DNA from: Thermogemmatispora sp042408735
GTDB lineage: Bacteria > Chloroflexota > Ktedonobacteria > Ktedonobacterales > Ktedonobacteraceae
Assembly: GCF_042408735.1 (NCBI RefSeq)
Contig: NZ_JBHOQV010000054.1
Span: 24,464-88,463 of the forward strand
Length of the DNA stretch: 64,000 bases
Reading direction: 5' to 3'
The position numbers and the translations under genes are program-made. Position 1 is the first letter of the stretch, and every line of letters begins with the position of its first letter. This document shows, piece by piece, positions 25,953-33,924 of the stretch. The notes beneath the pieces were generated by a model. That model saw only the letters and a list, made by a program, of their open reading frames with translations. It made no database searches and was not told where the DNA came from.

Positions 25953-27689
25953 TCAGAAAGTCCTTCCCGCCAGCATCAGCAGATGTTCGACAATCGGTCC
26001 CAGGGCGTAGGCCGGAAAGTAAGTCAAAGCGCCCACAATCAGAATCACCCCCACCAGGAGCGAGACGAAGAGCGGCCCCGTGGTTGGGAAGGTGCCTGGT
26101 CCGGCGGGCACGGCGCGCTTACCCACGAGCGAACCGCCGAAGGCCAGAATGGGGATCAAGAAAGCGAAGCGCCCAATCAGCATAGCGAAGGCCCCGGTCC
26201 AGTTATAAAAAGGAGTGTTGCCAGCCAGGCCGGCGAAGGCCGAGCCGTTGTTACCATTGGAAGAGGTGTAAAGGTAGAGAATTTCCGAGAGGCCATGCGG
26301 GCCGGCGTTCGTTGTCAGCGAGGCCAGACCCTGGGGTAAGACGCTGGCCACAGCCGAGAAGCCCAGAATGGTGGCTGGGGCGAGCAGCAGAGCCAGGGCG
26401 GCCATCATGACCTCCTTGCGCTCGATCTTCTTGCCGAGGTACTCCGGCGTGCGCCCGACCATCAAGCCGGCGATGAAGACCGTGAGGATAGCGAACATCA
26501 GCATACCGTAGAGACCCGAGCCGACGCCCCCGAAGATCACCTCTCCCAGGGCCATATTGGCCAGCGGGACCAACCCACCGAGCGGCGTGTAGCTATCAAG
26601 GAAGCTATTGACCGCCCCGCAGGAAGTGGCGGTCGTGGTCACCGTGAAAAGCACCGAATCGGTGATGCCGAAGCGCACCTCTTTGCCTTCCATATTGCCG
26701 CCTGGCTGGAGGGCGGAAGCCTGCTGATCGACTCCGAGATGGGCCAGCAGCGGGTTGCCGCCCTGCTCGGCGGGAAGAGCCACAGCCAGGGCCAGGATAA
26801 AGATGATAGCCGAAGCCGCCCACAAGGCCCAGCCCTGGCGCGTCTCGCCGACCATGCGCCCGAACATGTAGAACATGCCGGCGCCGATGCTGATGATGGC
26901 CAGCATCTCGATCAGATTCGTTAGAGCGGTCGGATTCTCGTAGGGGTGGGCGGAATTCGCATTGAAGAAGCCGCCGCCGTTGGTGCCCAGCTCCTTGATA
27001 ATCTCCTGGGAGGCCACCGGTCCCTGCGCGATGACCTGGAGGCCGCCGTCGAGCGTGTGGACCACCGTATACGGATTGAAATTCTGGACCACGCCCTGCG
27101 AAACCAGTATCAGGGCGCCTACCAGGCAGATTGGCAGCAGAATATAGAGCGTGGCGCGCGTCAGATCGACCCAGAAGTTACCGAGGTGCTCGGCGCTTCG
27201 TCGCGCCAGGCCGCGTACCAGAGCCACAGCCAGGGCCATGCCAGTGGCGGCCGAGACAAAGTTGTGGTAGGCCAGACCAGCCATCTGGGTCAAATAGCTC
27301 ATAGTCTGCTCGCCAGCATAGTTCTGCCAGTTCGTATTAGTCGTGAAGCTAGCAGCGGTATTGAAAGCCAGCTGCGGCTCCACTGGTCCCAGATGCTGCG
27401 GATTGAGCGGCAGCCACTGCTGTGTCCGTTCAAGCCCATAGAGCAAAAGCATGCCAGCCAGATTAAAGGCCAGCATAGCAATGACGTAGCCAGTCCAGCG
27501 CCGCTCACGCTCAGGGTCGATGCCGCAAACGCGGTAAAGGAAGCGCTCCAGCGGCAAGAAGACGGGCGAGAGCCAGGTACGCTCACCGCCGAAGACCTTC
27601 GTCATGTAGAGGCCCAGCGGCTTGGTGAGGGCCAGAACCAGGCCCAGAAAGAGCACAATCTGCACAAGACTGTTGAGCGTTACAGGCAT
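25953..27689 (-). CDS. kdpA: Potassium-transporting ATPase KdpA (K+ channel subunit)
   Basis: KdpA is the K+-binding, channel-like subunit of the KdpFABC pump. The ATG at 27689 (MPVTLNSLVQIV) has AGAGGAT nine bases upstream and gives 578 residues, near the usual 557-560; upstream in-frame starts would run through kdpF. About ten hydrophobic helices are seen. Selectivity-filter-like strands TNTNWQNYAGE, TNGGGFFNANSAHPYENP, TTATSCGAVNS and SSNGNNGSAFAGL correspond to the four pore loops of the family. Order kdpF-kdpA-kdpB-kdpC matches the classical operon. Confidence 0.97.
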   Translation of the reverse strand: MPVTLNSLVQIVLFLGLVLALTKPLGLYMTKVFGGERTWLSPVFLPLERFLYRVCGIDPERERRWTGYVIAMLAFNLAGMLLLYGLERTQQWLPLNPQHLGPVEPQLAFNTAASFTTNTNWQNYAGEQTMSYLTQMAGLAYHNFVSAATGMALAVALVRGLARRSAEHLGNFWVDLTRATLYILLPICLVGALILVSQGVVQNFNPYTVVHTLDGGLQVIAQGPVASQEIIKELGTNGGGFFNANSAHPYENPTALTNLIEMLAIISIGAGMFYMFGRMVGETRQGWALWAASAIIFILALAVALPAEQGGNPLLAHLGVDQQASALQPGGNMEGKEVRFGITDSVLFTVTTTATSCGAVNSFLDSYTPLGGLVPLANMALGEVIFGGVGSGLYGMLMFAILTVFIAGLMVGRTPEYLGKKIERKEVMMAALALLLAPATILGFSAVASVLPQGLASLTTNAGPHGLSEILYLYTSSNGNNGSAFAGLAGNTPFYNWTGAFAMLIGRFAFLIPILAFGGSLVGKRAVPAGPGTFPTTGPLFVSLLVGVILIVGALTYFPAYALGPIVEHLLMLAGRTF

Positions 27690-27718
27690 TGCGAAGCCAT
27701 CCTCTGCCATAGAAATGC

Positions 27719-27814
27719 TCAGAATCGCTCTGGCTTGAGCAGAGCGATGACCAGGTAGATCAGGAGCAACAGGGCGACCAGTCCCATCAGCAGGTATTCC
27801 AGAGGCGTATTCAT
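27719..27814 (-). CDS. kdpF: KdpF small membrane subunit (31 aa)
   Basis: A 31-residue single-helix peptide (MNTPLEYLLMGLVALLLLIY then a short tail ending KPERF), read from an ATG at 27814 with GAGAGGAGC nine bases upstream. KdpF stabilises the KdpABC complex. Size, single transmembrane helix, the tail of positive/aromatic residues and position directly upstream of kdpA all fit. It is too short for usual gene callers and overlaps an extended false start of kdpA in another frame. Confidence 0.88.
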   Translation of the reverse strand: MNTPLEYLLMGLVALLLLIYLVIALLKPERF

Positions 27815-27852
27815 CGAAGAAAGCTCCTCTCACGAAGGCCAGACCAGCCTGC

Positions 27853-27936
27853 TCACAGACGCTCGCAGGCCAGAGTGAACCCGACGAAGAGCAAGAAAGC
27901 CAACAGCGTCACCAGGACAGCCAAAGTATCAAGCAT
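27853..27936 (-). CDS. 27-residue small membrane protein upstream of kdpF
   Basis: Read from ATG 27936 with an unusually strong GGGAGGAGGG site. The product (MLDTLAVLVTLLAFLLFVGF, then TLACERL) is one transmembrane helix with a Cys-Glu-Arg-Leu end. Its start overlaps the stop of the upstream receiver-like gene by 8 bases and it is followed 38 bases later by kdpF, so it is inside the operon. Small proteins of similar design occur next to kdp genes in other bacteria, but I cannot name a function. It may be an extra stabilising subunit of the pump. Confidence 0.7.
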   Translation of the reverse strand: MLDTLAVLVTLLAFLLFVGFTLACERL

Positions 27937-28405
27937 AGAGACCCTCCTCCCAGAAAGAGAAAGTTGCCTCAGAGGTCGGAGCGCTCTGGCTTCCCTCGGC
28001 TTCTTTCTGGTCTCGCTGGGGGCAGGCCCGCGCTACCAGGCGCAGAACGGCGCCCAGCGGGCAGATGCGGGGCAGGCAAGCCAGCGGACGTAGCTCGGGG
28101 CTGGGCTGCCTCTGACACGGATTAGCTGACAACAGGACGACTGGTAGACAGTGCTGACCCTGTCCCAGCTCACGTAGCGCGAGCAGCCCGCGGGCGCAAG
28201 CTCGACGAAGTAAACCCCAGCCAGTATCGTCGCTCAGGGCCTGATCAACGATCAGCAAGGCAGGCTCCTTGGCAGCTAAGTAGGCCAGAGCCGCCTCCGC
28301 ACTCTCGCAGAGCGCAGTCTCATAGCCCTGGGCCTGCAAGGCCCGTGGCAGCAGAAAACCAAGGAGCGCATCGCTTGTCACAATCACTATATTTTTCTGC
28401 GTCAT
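27929..28405 (-). CDS. Receiver-like regulatory protein, kdp operon
   Basis: 158 residues. The first ~115 residues follow a CheY-like alpha/beta order: IVIVTSDALLGFLLPRALQA, then ALLIVDQALSD with an Asp where the phospho-acceptor region lies, then PVVLLSAN. The usual acidic pair and Lys near the end are not convincing, and the C-terminus (residues ~120-158) is short and polar with no output domain. It is therefore a single-domain or degenerate receiver. It precedes the small membrane protein and kdpF in the same operon. Interaction with KdpE or the truncated KdpD is inference. Confidence 0.6.
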   Translation of the reverse strand: MTQKNIVIVTSDALLGFLLPRALQAQGYETALCESAEAALAYLAAKEPALLIVDQALSDDTGWGLLRRACARGLLALRELGQGQHCLPVVLLSANPCQRQPSPELRPLACLPRICPLGAVLRLVARACPQRDQKEAEGSQSAPTSEATFSFWEEGLYA

Positions 28406-28471
28406 TTTCCAACCTGTACCTCTGCTCTATTGAGCATAATAGGATCTGGCAAACGTTCCCATGGGCGACAG

Positions 28472-28972
28472 CTAGCGAAGGCTGCCGCTGTGCGCTATTG
28501 GGCTGGGGCTATGGGCCTTGAGCCAGGCAAGGAGCCGCTGCAGAGGAGAGAGACTCTCAAAGCTCTCGGCGCGCTCCGGCAAGTAGAAAAGCATCAAGGG
28601 GACCAGGCGCTCGCGCAGGAGCCGCTGAACCTGTGGAGCGGGCAGCAAAGCATCGCCGTGCGGACGGCGGATGACGAGCACCCGATCACAGGCGAACTCG
28701 TGAGCAAAGCTCACGATGCTTTGCCCGACATCGGCGGTCACTAGCTCATAGGCTTCGCCCTTGACCCCGTAGCGCCTGCTCTTCCAACGCACCACTTCCA
28801 GAAAATCCTGAGATTGCTGCCAGTGTTCGGCGCGCAGCTTGCGGGCCGTTGCGCCTGGTAGCAAAGAGAGAGCGATCAGGCTCGCGCTCTCCAGAGCGGC
28901 GAGACGCACAATGGCGTCGATAGCCTGGATATCGACCTCCCAGCTAAAGGGGAGCAGCCAACGTCGCATCAT
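28472..28972 (-). CDS. Universal-stress-protein-like protein, kdp locus
   Basis: 166 residues from the ATG at 28972 (MMRRWLLPFSWEVD); the frame extends further upstream but lacks a site there. The order of a leading strand (RRWLLPFSWE), helix with AIVRLAALESASLIALSLLPG, and later VTADVGQSIVSFAHEFACDRVLVIRRPHGDALL resembles an UspA alpha/beta fold; the ATP-binding G-2x-G-9x-G motif is not clear. It sits 66 bases upstream of the receiver-like gene, co-directional with the kdp genes. The truncated KdpD also holds a UspA domain, so this could be a free-standing partner domain. Confidence 0.55.
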   Translation of the reverse strand: MMRRWLLPFSWEVDIQAIDAIVRLAALESASLIALSLLPGATARKLRAEHWQQSQDFLEVVRWKSRRYGVKGEAYELVTADVGQSIVSFAHEFACDRVLVIRRPHGDALLPAPQVQRLLRERLVPLMLFYLPERAESFESLSPLQRLLAWLKAHSPSPIAHSGSLR

Positions 28973-29199
28973 CTGAATCCGTCCCTTCTCGAGCTGCCTC
29001 GGCGGCGAGGCGATCGTCACCGCAGGCTCTGGTGACCATGCCAGGCGGCTTTGGACCCGCTGCCCTGAACGCGGCCAGGCCGGGTCTTCTTTTTTCTCTC
29101 AACCAGAGTCTAAAGCAAGATTGCTCAAGATGCGTTCCGAGTGCCTGGCCTTTCCCTCAAACTTTTCTCTAAAGACGGCAGCTCCTGCTCAAGACAGGC

Positions 29200-29934
29200 T
29201 CAAGACTGTCGGCTATCGAACTCGCCAGCCGCCTCAACCTCGTCGCTGAAGCGGTAACCAACGCCCGGGATCGTCAGGATCAGGCGCGGCTCGCCCGGCC
29301 GAGGTTCGATCTTCTGCCTGAGCTGTGCTACGTAGACGTGGAGACTATGCATGCGATCGTGTGAGGAGGCGCCCCAGAGCATTTGTAGCAGCATCTGGCG
29401 CGTCAGCAGCTTGCCACGATGCATGACAAAGATCCGCAGCAGCTCATACTCGGTCGGAGTAAGCGCCACCTCGCGCCCATTGACCAGCACCCGACGGCTT
29501 CCCAAGTCAACCACCAGCGGCCCGATCCGTAGCCGTTCCTCAAGCGAATGCCTATCTTGCCGCTCCATACGGCGTAAGGCCACGCGGATGCGGGCCAGCA
29601 CCTCGGCGATCCCAAACGGCTTGGCCACATAATCATCGGCTCCCAGGTCCAGGGCCTCTACCTTGTCATGCTCGCTGTTCTTGACCGAGAGTACGATAAT
29701 CGGTGTCGATGAAACGGAGCGTATCCGGCGGCAGACCTCCAGACCACTCAGATCGGGCAGCAGCAGATCGAGCAAGACGAGATCAGGATGAGCGCGGGCA
29801 AAAAGCTCCAGGGCCTCCTGACCGCTGCCAGTGCTCAGGACCTGGTAGCCGTGGGCAATCAAGCTGCGCTCCAGGGCGCCGGCCAGTTCCGGTTCATCCT
29901 CAACCACCAGAACGGTGGCCCCCAAGCTCGCCAT
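29200..29934 (-). CDS. kdpE: KdpE-like OmpR-family response regulator
   Basis: 244 residues from the ATG at 29934 with GGAGGTG seven bases upstream. Residues ~5-120 form a receiver: VEDEP acidic pair, phospho-acceptor Asp in DLVLLDLLLPD, then S/T in IIVLSVKNSEHDK, and Lys in YVAKPFG. Residues ~145-235 form a winged helix (GREVALTPTEYELLRIFVMH ... MHSLHVYVAQLRQKIE ... ILTIPGVGYRF). The VKNSEHDKVEALDLGADDY block is typical of KdpE. KdpE activates kdpFABC when K+ is scarce. It is separated by 228 bases from the UspA-like gene, so it may have its own promoter. No cognate full histidine kinase is present in the window. Confidence 0.85.
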   Translation of the reverse strand: MASLGATVLVVEDEPELAGALERSLIAHGYQVLSTGSGQEALELFARAHPDLVLLDLLLPDLSGLEVCRRIRSVSSTPIIVLSVKNSEHDKVEALDLGADDYVAKPFGIAEVLARIRVALRRMERQDRHSLEERLRIGPLVVDLGSRRVLVNGREVALTPTEYELLRIFVMHRGKLLTRQMLLQMLWGASSHDRMHSLHVYVAQLRQKIEPRPGEPRLILTIPGVGYRFSDEVEAAGEFDSRQS

Positions 29935-30352
29935 TGGTTGGCACCTCCTACTGCCTGCAAGGCCGCAGCCTAAGACGAAGCCGCGACCTTCCACCGTATT
30001 CCTCAGACACGGGCCAGTATAGCCTGGAAATGGTCAAAAAACTGGCAGAGGTTCAATAGTGGGCCTCAGGATTCCCTCAAGGAGCCGGCCAGGCCGGGCC
30101 AGCTCCTCTTGCAAAGCTAGAAGATCTGCGAGTGAGTTCACAGAGGCAGCATGGCATCAATCAATCAATCAAGCGAAATGGGGCAAAAGCTCACGCGCCA
30201 GGGAGGGCAGTGGCGGCTGAAAAGGTTCCAGGTTCAAGGGGCGGGACCAGGGTAAGTTGTCGAGGCGGCGAGGGGCCAGGAGCGAGATGAACAACTCGCG
30301 ATCAGCCTGGCCCCTCGTCACCTGATCCAGGAGAGAAGGAAAAGGCCTGACG
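29935..30352. other. Intergenic region upstream of the kdpE-like gene
   Basis: 418 bases with no coding evidence. On the minus strand TATACT occurs about 70 bases before the kdpE start, but I see no good -35. A short TCAA tandem (four copies) is near 30153. Nothing else is recognised. Confidence 0.35.
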
Positions 30353-31456
30353 TCAGGGATGTTGACCGAGGGCCTGGCCCCAGACCTCGCGGGCCACGCT
30401 GGCCACCAGCTCCAGCTTGCGGCGCTGGTCCTCGAGCGAAAGACGATTCCCCTCGATCGTCGAAGCGAAGCCGCATTGTGGGCTGAGGGCCAGTCGCTCC
30501 AGCGGGATATAGCGCGCCGCCTCCTCGATCCGCCGGCGCAGCTCATCGCGGCTCTCCAACTGCGGCTTCTTGGTCGTTACCAGGCCCAACACCACGAAGC
30601 GGTCCTCCGGCATGTGGCGCAGCGGCTCAAAGCCGCCCGAGCGTGCATCGTCGTATTCCAGCAAGAAGCGCTGGAAGTGCGTTTTCTGGAAAATACGGGC
30701 GATCGGCTCATAGTCGCCACTGGCATAGAACTTGCTCTGATTATTGCCGCGGCAGATGTGGATGCCGAAGGTGATCCCCGGGTGGCCGTCGATAATGGCA
30801 TTATCCAGCTCGATGCAGCGGTCAATCAGCTTTTCGGGATCATTGCCGCGCTGGCGGTAGCCCTCGCGGATCTGCGGATCGAGTAGGGCGGCGTACTGGG
30901 GAGCATCGATCTGGATATAGGTGCATCCCAGGCGGATCAACTCCTCGACCTCGCGGCGAGAGACATCGACAATATCGGCAAGGTAGGCGTCGATCGTGGG
31001 GTAAGCGCCCTTTGACTTCTCCGGGTCATAGTAAGCTGCGGCCTGCTGGGCGCTGATCATGGTCACCTTGCCGGCGTGCCTCTTGCGAGCACGCAGATAG
31101 ACCCACTCCTCGCCGCACATGCTGCGGCGCCAGCGCAGGCGCTCCACCACCACCGGGCGGCGCATCACCAGCTCCTCGCCGCTCTCATCGCGGAAAGGGA
31201 TCGCCCAGCCACCAAACTTATCGAAGCCATCGAGCGCCTCGACGAGGTGTCCGAAGAAGGCATAGCGACGCTGTTCCCCATCGGTGATCACCTCGATGCC
31301 GGCCTCCTCCTGCAGAGCGATGGCCTCATCGACCGCGCGGTCCTCGATCGCCTTGAACTCGGAGGGGCTGATTGTTCCCGCCTCCAACTGCTGGCGAGCC
31401 TGATGGAGATAAGGGGGGCGGAGCAAACTACCGATTACCTCGCTGTGGTAGACCAT
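30353..31456 (-). CDS. Cobalamin-independent methionine synthase (MetE) C-terminal-domain family protein
   Basis: 367 residues, about half the length of MetE, corresponding to its C-terminal catalytic barrel (UROD/MetE-like). Seen: SEVIGSLLRPPYL at the start, ITDGEQRR, GCTYIQIDAPQYAALLD, FGIHICRGN (His and Cys zinc ligands) and LALSPQCGFAST (second Cys ligand). Such short MetE-like proteins use a zinc-activated thiol; their methyl donor and acceptor vary, and many are annotated as methionine synthase II without proof. The presence of both cysteines and the histidine argues for an active zinc site. It lies downstream of a dioxygenase-like gene. Confidence 0.8.
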   Translation of the reverse strand: MVYHSEVIGSLLRPPYLHQARQQLEAGTISPSEFKAIEDRAVDEAIALQEEAGIEVITDGEQRRYAFFGHLVEALDGFDKFGGWAIPFRDESGEELVMRRPVVVERLRWRRSMCGEEWVYLRARKRHAGKVTMISAQQAAAYYDPEKSKGAYPTIDAYLADIVDVSRREVEELIRLGCTYIQIDAPQYAALLDPQIREGYRQRGNDPEKLIDRCIELDNAIIDGHPGITFGIHICRGNNQSKFYASGDYEPIARIFQKTHFQRFLLEYDDARSGGFEPLRHMPEDRFVVLGLVTTKKPQLESRDELRRRIEEAARYIPLERLALSPQCGFASTIEGNRLSLEDQRRKLELVASVAREVWGQALGQHP

Positions 31457-31920
31457 TGCGCTTCTCCTTCTTCTTGCACCTCTCGCTCGTCTCTGGCCAC
31501 TCTTCCAGCGACGCGCCGCTGCGAGCGGACAGGAGCCTTAGCAAGCTATCGGCTGTCGCTGCGGCCCGTCGACCGACGGCCCAGCGGGAGGGGGGAGCGG
31601 CTCCATCCCGCCCACATGACCAGGCGGCGTGTCGCGCGGACCTGGTCAGCGAAAGGCGAAAGGCGAACAGCAAACGGCATCCTGGCCCGATCTGACCTGG
31701 CCAGCCAGCCATAGAGCGAGTAGCCAGGCCCTCTGGCCCGATTGGCCCGATAGAAGAGCGGTGCAGTGCGGGAGCAGGCGAAAAAGTCGGCTCAGCTCAA
31801 CGGCCAGCCCGCGCCCCATCTGGCCAGCATCGGAGCGCCGCAACCTGCCCTGCGTGTCAGCCTGGTTGGCTCTGCCTGCGGATCGCAAGAAGGACTCTGC
31901 TCCGCTCTCGCTTTTCCTCA
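31457..31920. other. Intergenic region between MetE-like and dioxygenase-like genes
   Basis: 464 bases with several short overlapping open frames of low-complexity sequence. No gene, RNA or regulatory element is recognised. The gap makes one transcript with the dioxygenase-like gene less certain. Confidence 0.3.
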
Positions 31921-32934
31921 TCAGAGGGGATCGAAGACCGGGGAGGGCGTCTGGCCGCCCTGGCTGGCCTGCACAGGCTCAATGACCGGCGTGCCATAGG
32001 TTTTGAAGCTCTCTGGCAGGGCGCCGCCCCAATAGACACCGCGTCCGCGCTGCTCGCGGCGCCAGACGATAGGCTCCCAATCGGGAGCGAAAGCGAGGTA
32101 GCCACCGGAGTAGACTTCAACGCGATTGCCGCCAGGCTCGTACAGATAGAGGAAGAACGCCTGAGAGACATTATGGCGGGCTGGCCCTGCCTCAATAAAG
32201 ACGTCATGCTCTGTCAGAATATCGGCGGCGCGCAGCACCTCCTCGCGGCTGTCGAGCCAGTAAGCGATATGGTGCAGACGTCCGTGAGCGCCGCTGAAGT
32301 CGCGCATATAAGCGATATCGTGGGTGAGCGGCGTCACACTGAGCCAGGCTCCTTCCTCAACGCCGTTTTCTTCCGGCTGCAGCAGCTCGCGCAGGCGGAA
32401 CCCAAGCGCTTCCTGCATGAAGAGGCGGTTGGGAGTAATATCGTGGCACATCAGGTTCACATGGTCGAGGCGCTTGACACCCACTCCATGACCAGTGAAC
32501 TTCTGGGGCTGATTGTAGAGGCGAGAGCGTAGCTCTGCCGAGGCCAGATATTTTTTGGCCTCGTAGTACAGCTCCATCACATGTCCATCGGGATCGGTAA
32601 AGCGGTAGGCGCGTCCGTGGCCGATATCGCCATCGATCCAGCCCTGGCCGCAGCCCTGAGAAGACAGCGCCTGAGCGCGTCGCTCCAGCGCCTGGGGGCT
32701 GACCATACGCCAACCGACATGGCCGAGGCCGGCATGTGGGGCCTCGGTCAACTTCAAGGTGCAGTGCTCGTAGTCGCCGTAAGCGCGGAGGTAGACCGAC
32801 TGGCCCTGGCGGTCGGTCACCGTCATGCCGAGCACCTCGGTGAAGAACCAGAGGCTCTCGGCAGGTCGAGGGGTAAGCAGCTCAACATGGCCCAGGTGGG
32901 CAACGTCCCTGATTGGCTCCTGAAGATCCGTCAT
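31921..32934 (-). CDS. Extradiol ring-cleavage dioxygenase of the VOC family (catechol 2,3-dioxygenase-like)
   Basis: 337 residues with two vicinal-oxygen-chelate domains (N-terminal ~10-130, C-terminal ~150-285). Putative iron ligands are His158 (RLDHVNLM), His222 (RLHHIAYW) and Glu273 (NRVEVYSGGY), the 2-His-1-Glu pattern of type I extradiol enzymes, with the second His flanked by the expected FSGAHGRL region. The domain 1 HLGHVELL and HVMELYYE repeat the fold without the metal. This predicts Fe(II)-dependent opening of a catechol ring. No complete pathway is adjacent, but a CMD-family gene follows closely upstream on the same strand, which fits aromatic degradation. Substrate is unknown. 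Confidence 0.85.
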   Translation of the reverse strand: MTDLQEPIRDVAHLGHVELLTPRPAESLWFFTEVLGMTVTDRQGQSVYLRAYGDYEHCTLKLTEAPHAGLGHVGWRMVSPQALERRAQALSSQGCGQGWIDGDIGHGRAYRFTDPDGHVMELYYEAKKYLASAELRSRLYNQPQKFTGHGVGVKRLDHVNLMCHDITPNRLFMQEALGFRLRELLQPEENGVEEGAWLSVTPLTHDIAYMRDFSGAHGRLHHIAYWLDSREEVLRAADILTEHDVFIEAGPARHNVSQAFFLYLYEPGGNRVEVYSGGYLAFAPDWEPIVWRREQRGRGVYWGGALPESFKTYGTPVIEPVQASQGGQTPSPVFDPL

Positions 32935-33093
32935 GGGGCCATCTCCTCTCTTGGTTGCGGCAGTGCAGCGCGGTGGAGAACCCAGCCTGACCCGGCCTGG
33001 CCCGACTTTCCCTGTAGCTGCAGGAGGCCCCGTTGGACACGGGGGCGGAGACCTCCGCCCGGCAAAGCCGGTCTGGTGCTCTCCCGTCTCGCA

Positions 33094-33540
33094 TCAACGT
33101 GGTTCAGACTCCTTTGAACCGTGCTGGTCTTCATCAGCGACCAGTTGCTGAAGAATTTGCGCGCCGAGGTTACCGGCGGGCAACCCGCGAAAGAGAAATG
33201 CCAGATTGACCACTGCGTTGAGTTCTTCCCAGGTGGCGCCGGCGCGCCGGGCGGCGCGTGCATGCAGGTGAGCCGCATCGGAGAGCAGCACCAGCAGCAT
33301 GCCGAAGAGCATCAGCTGAGCTGTCTTTATGTCGAAGCATGAGGGGTACATAGCGCGCCGGCGGATCTCTTCCTGGAGTAGAAGGAAATCAGGATCAAGG
33401 CGAGCTAACAGATCGGTCCGGGCCTGAACGCGGGGGGGGACAAAGCCAATCAGCTCGGCGTAGCGCTGGCGCAGCTCCGCAAGCTGCTCCTGGCCCAGCT
33501 TCAACTCGGGAAGCCGATCTCCCCCTTGAGAGTGGCTCAT
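33094..33540 (-). CDS. Carboxymuconolactone decarboxylase/AhpD-family protein
   Basis: 148 residues. The helical core DIKTAQLMLFGMLLVLL followed by HLHARAARRAGATWEELNAVVNLAFLFRGLPA is the CMD fold (helix pair with ARRAGAT-EEL). Members act as gamma-carboxymuconolactone decarboxylases or as AhpD-type peroxidase-linked proteins. The AhpD CxxC pair is absent here, and a His-Leu-His replaces it, so thiol chemistry is unlikely and a decarboxylase- or isomerase-like role fits better, but this is inference. The dioxygenase-like gene lies 160 bases downstream, suggesting a small aromatic-catabolic operon. A region with TATGAT/TATTAT (about 33611-33630) upstream may carry its promoter. Confidence 0.75.
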   Translation of the reverse strand: MSHSQGGDRLPELKLGQEQLAELRQRYAELIGFVPPRVQARTDLLARLDPDFLLLQEEIRRRAMYPSCFDIKTAQLMLFGMLLVLLSDAAHLHARAARRAGATWEELNAVVNLAFLFRGLPAGNLGAQILQQLVADEDQHGSKESEPR

Positions 33541-33924
33541 ACGCGCGTCTCTTCTCCTTGCCCTTCAGTGGGCTAACTGAAGTCGCTGGCCTGCATTCGA
33601 GGCCAGCATGTTTGTATACATAATATCATAAAATCGCTGTCGACCTGCAGACGCAAGGAAAGGGTCAGGCGAGGCTGTGGCCGCTGGCTGCAACTTGCAA
33701 GCCTGTCCCATCTTCGAGCCGTGAAGATTCCGACTGGAGCCTGTCTGTGGGGAGGGAGAGGACCAGGCCCTTTCCGGCGGGGTAAAAGGGAGAGCCAGGC
33801 TGGTTAGCCCCGTGCTTGCGATCGCATCTCCCCTGCCTGGCCTCCGGTCTCCTGGTGGGCCTGCCCCTCTGCCTGTGGAAGACGAACCGGTGCTCTCTTC
33901 GGGAGAGGGCCGGGGGGCAACCCT
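33541..33924. other. Intergenic region upstream of the CMD-family gene
   Basis: 384 bases. An AT-rich patch at 33611-33645 includes TATGAT, TATTAT and GTCGACA on the minus strand, a probable promoter region though spacing is not canonical. The remainder has no gene. Confidence 0.4.

Noticed and set aside
29041..29100. T-rich hairpin as a + strand terminator between the UspA-like gene and kdpE
   Set aside because: Only minus-strand genes lie nearby, so a plus-strand terminator has no gene to serve.
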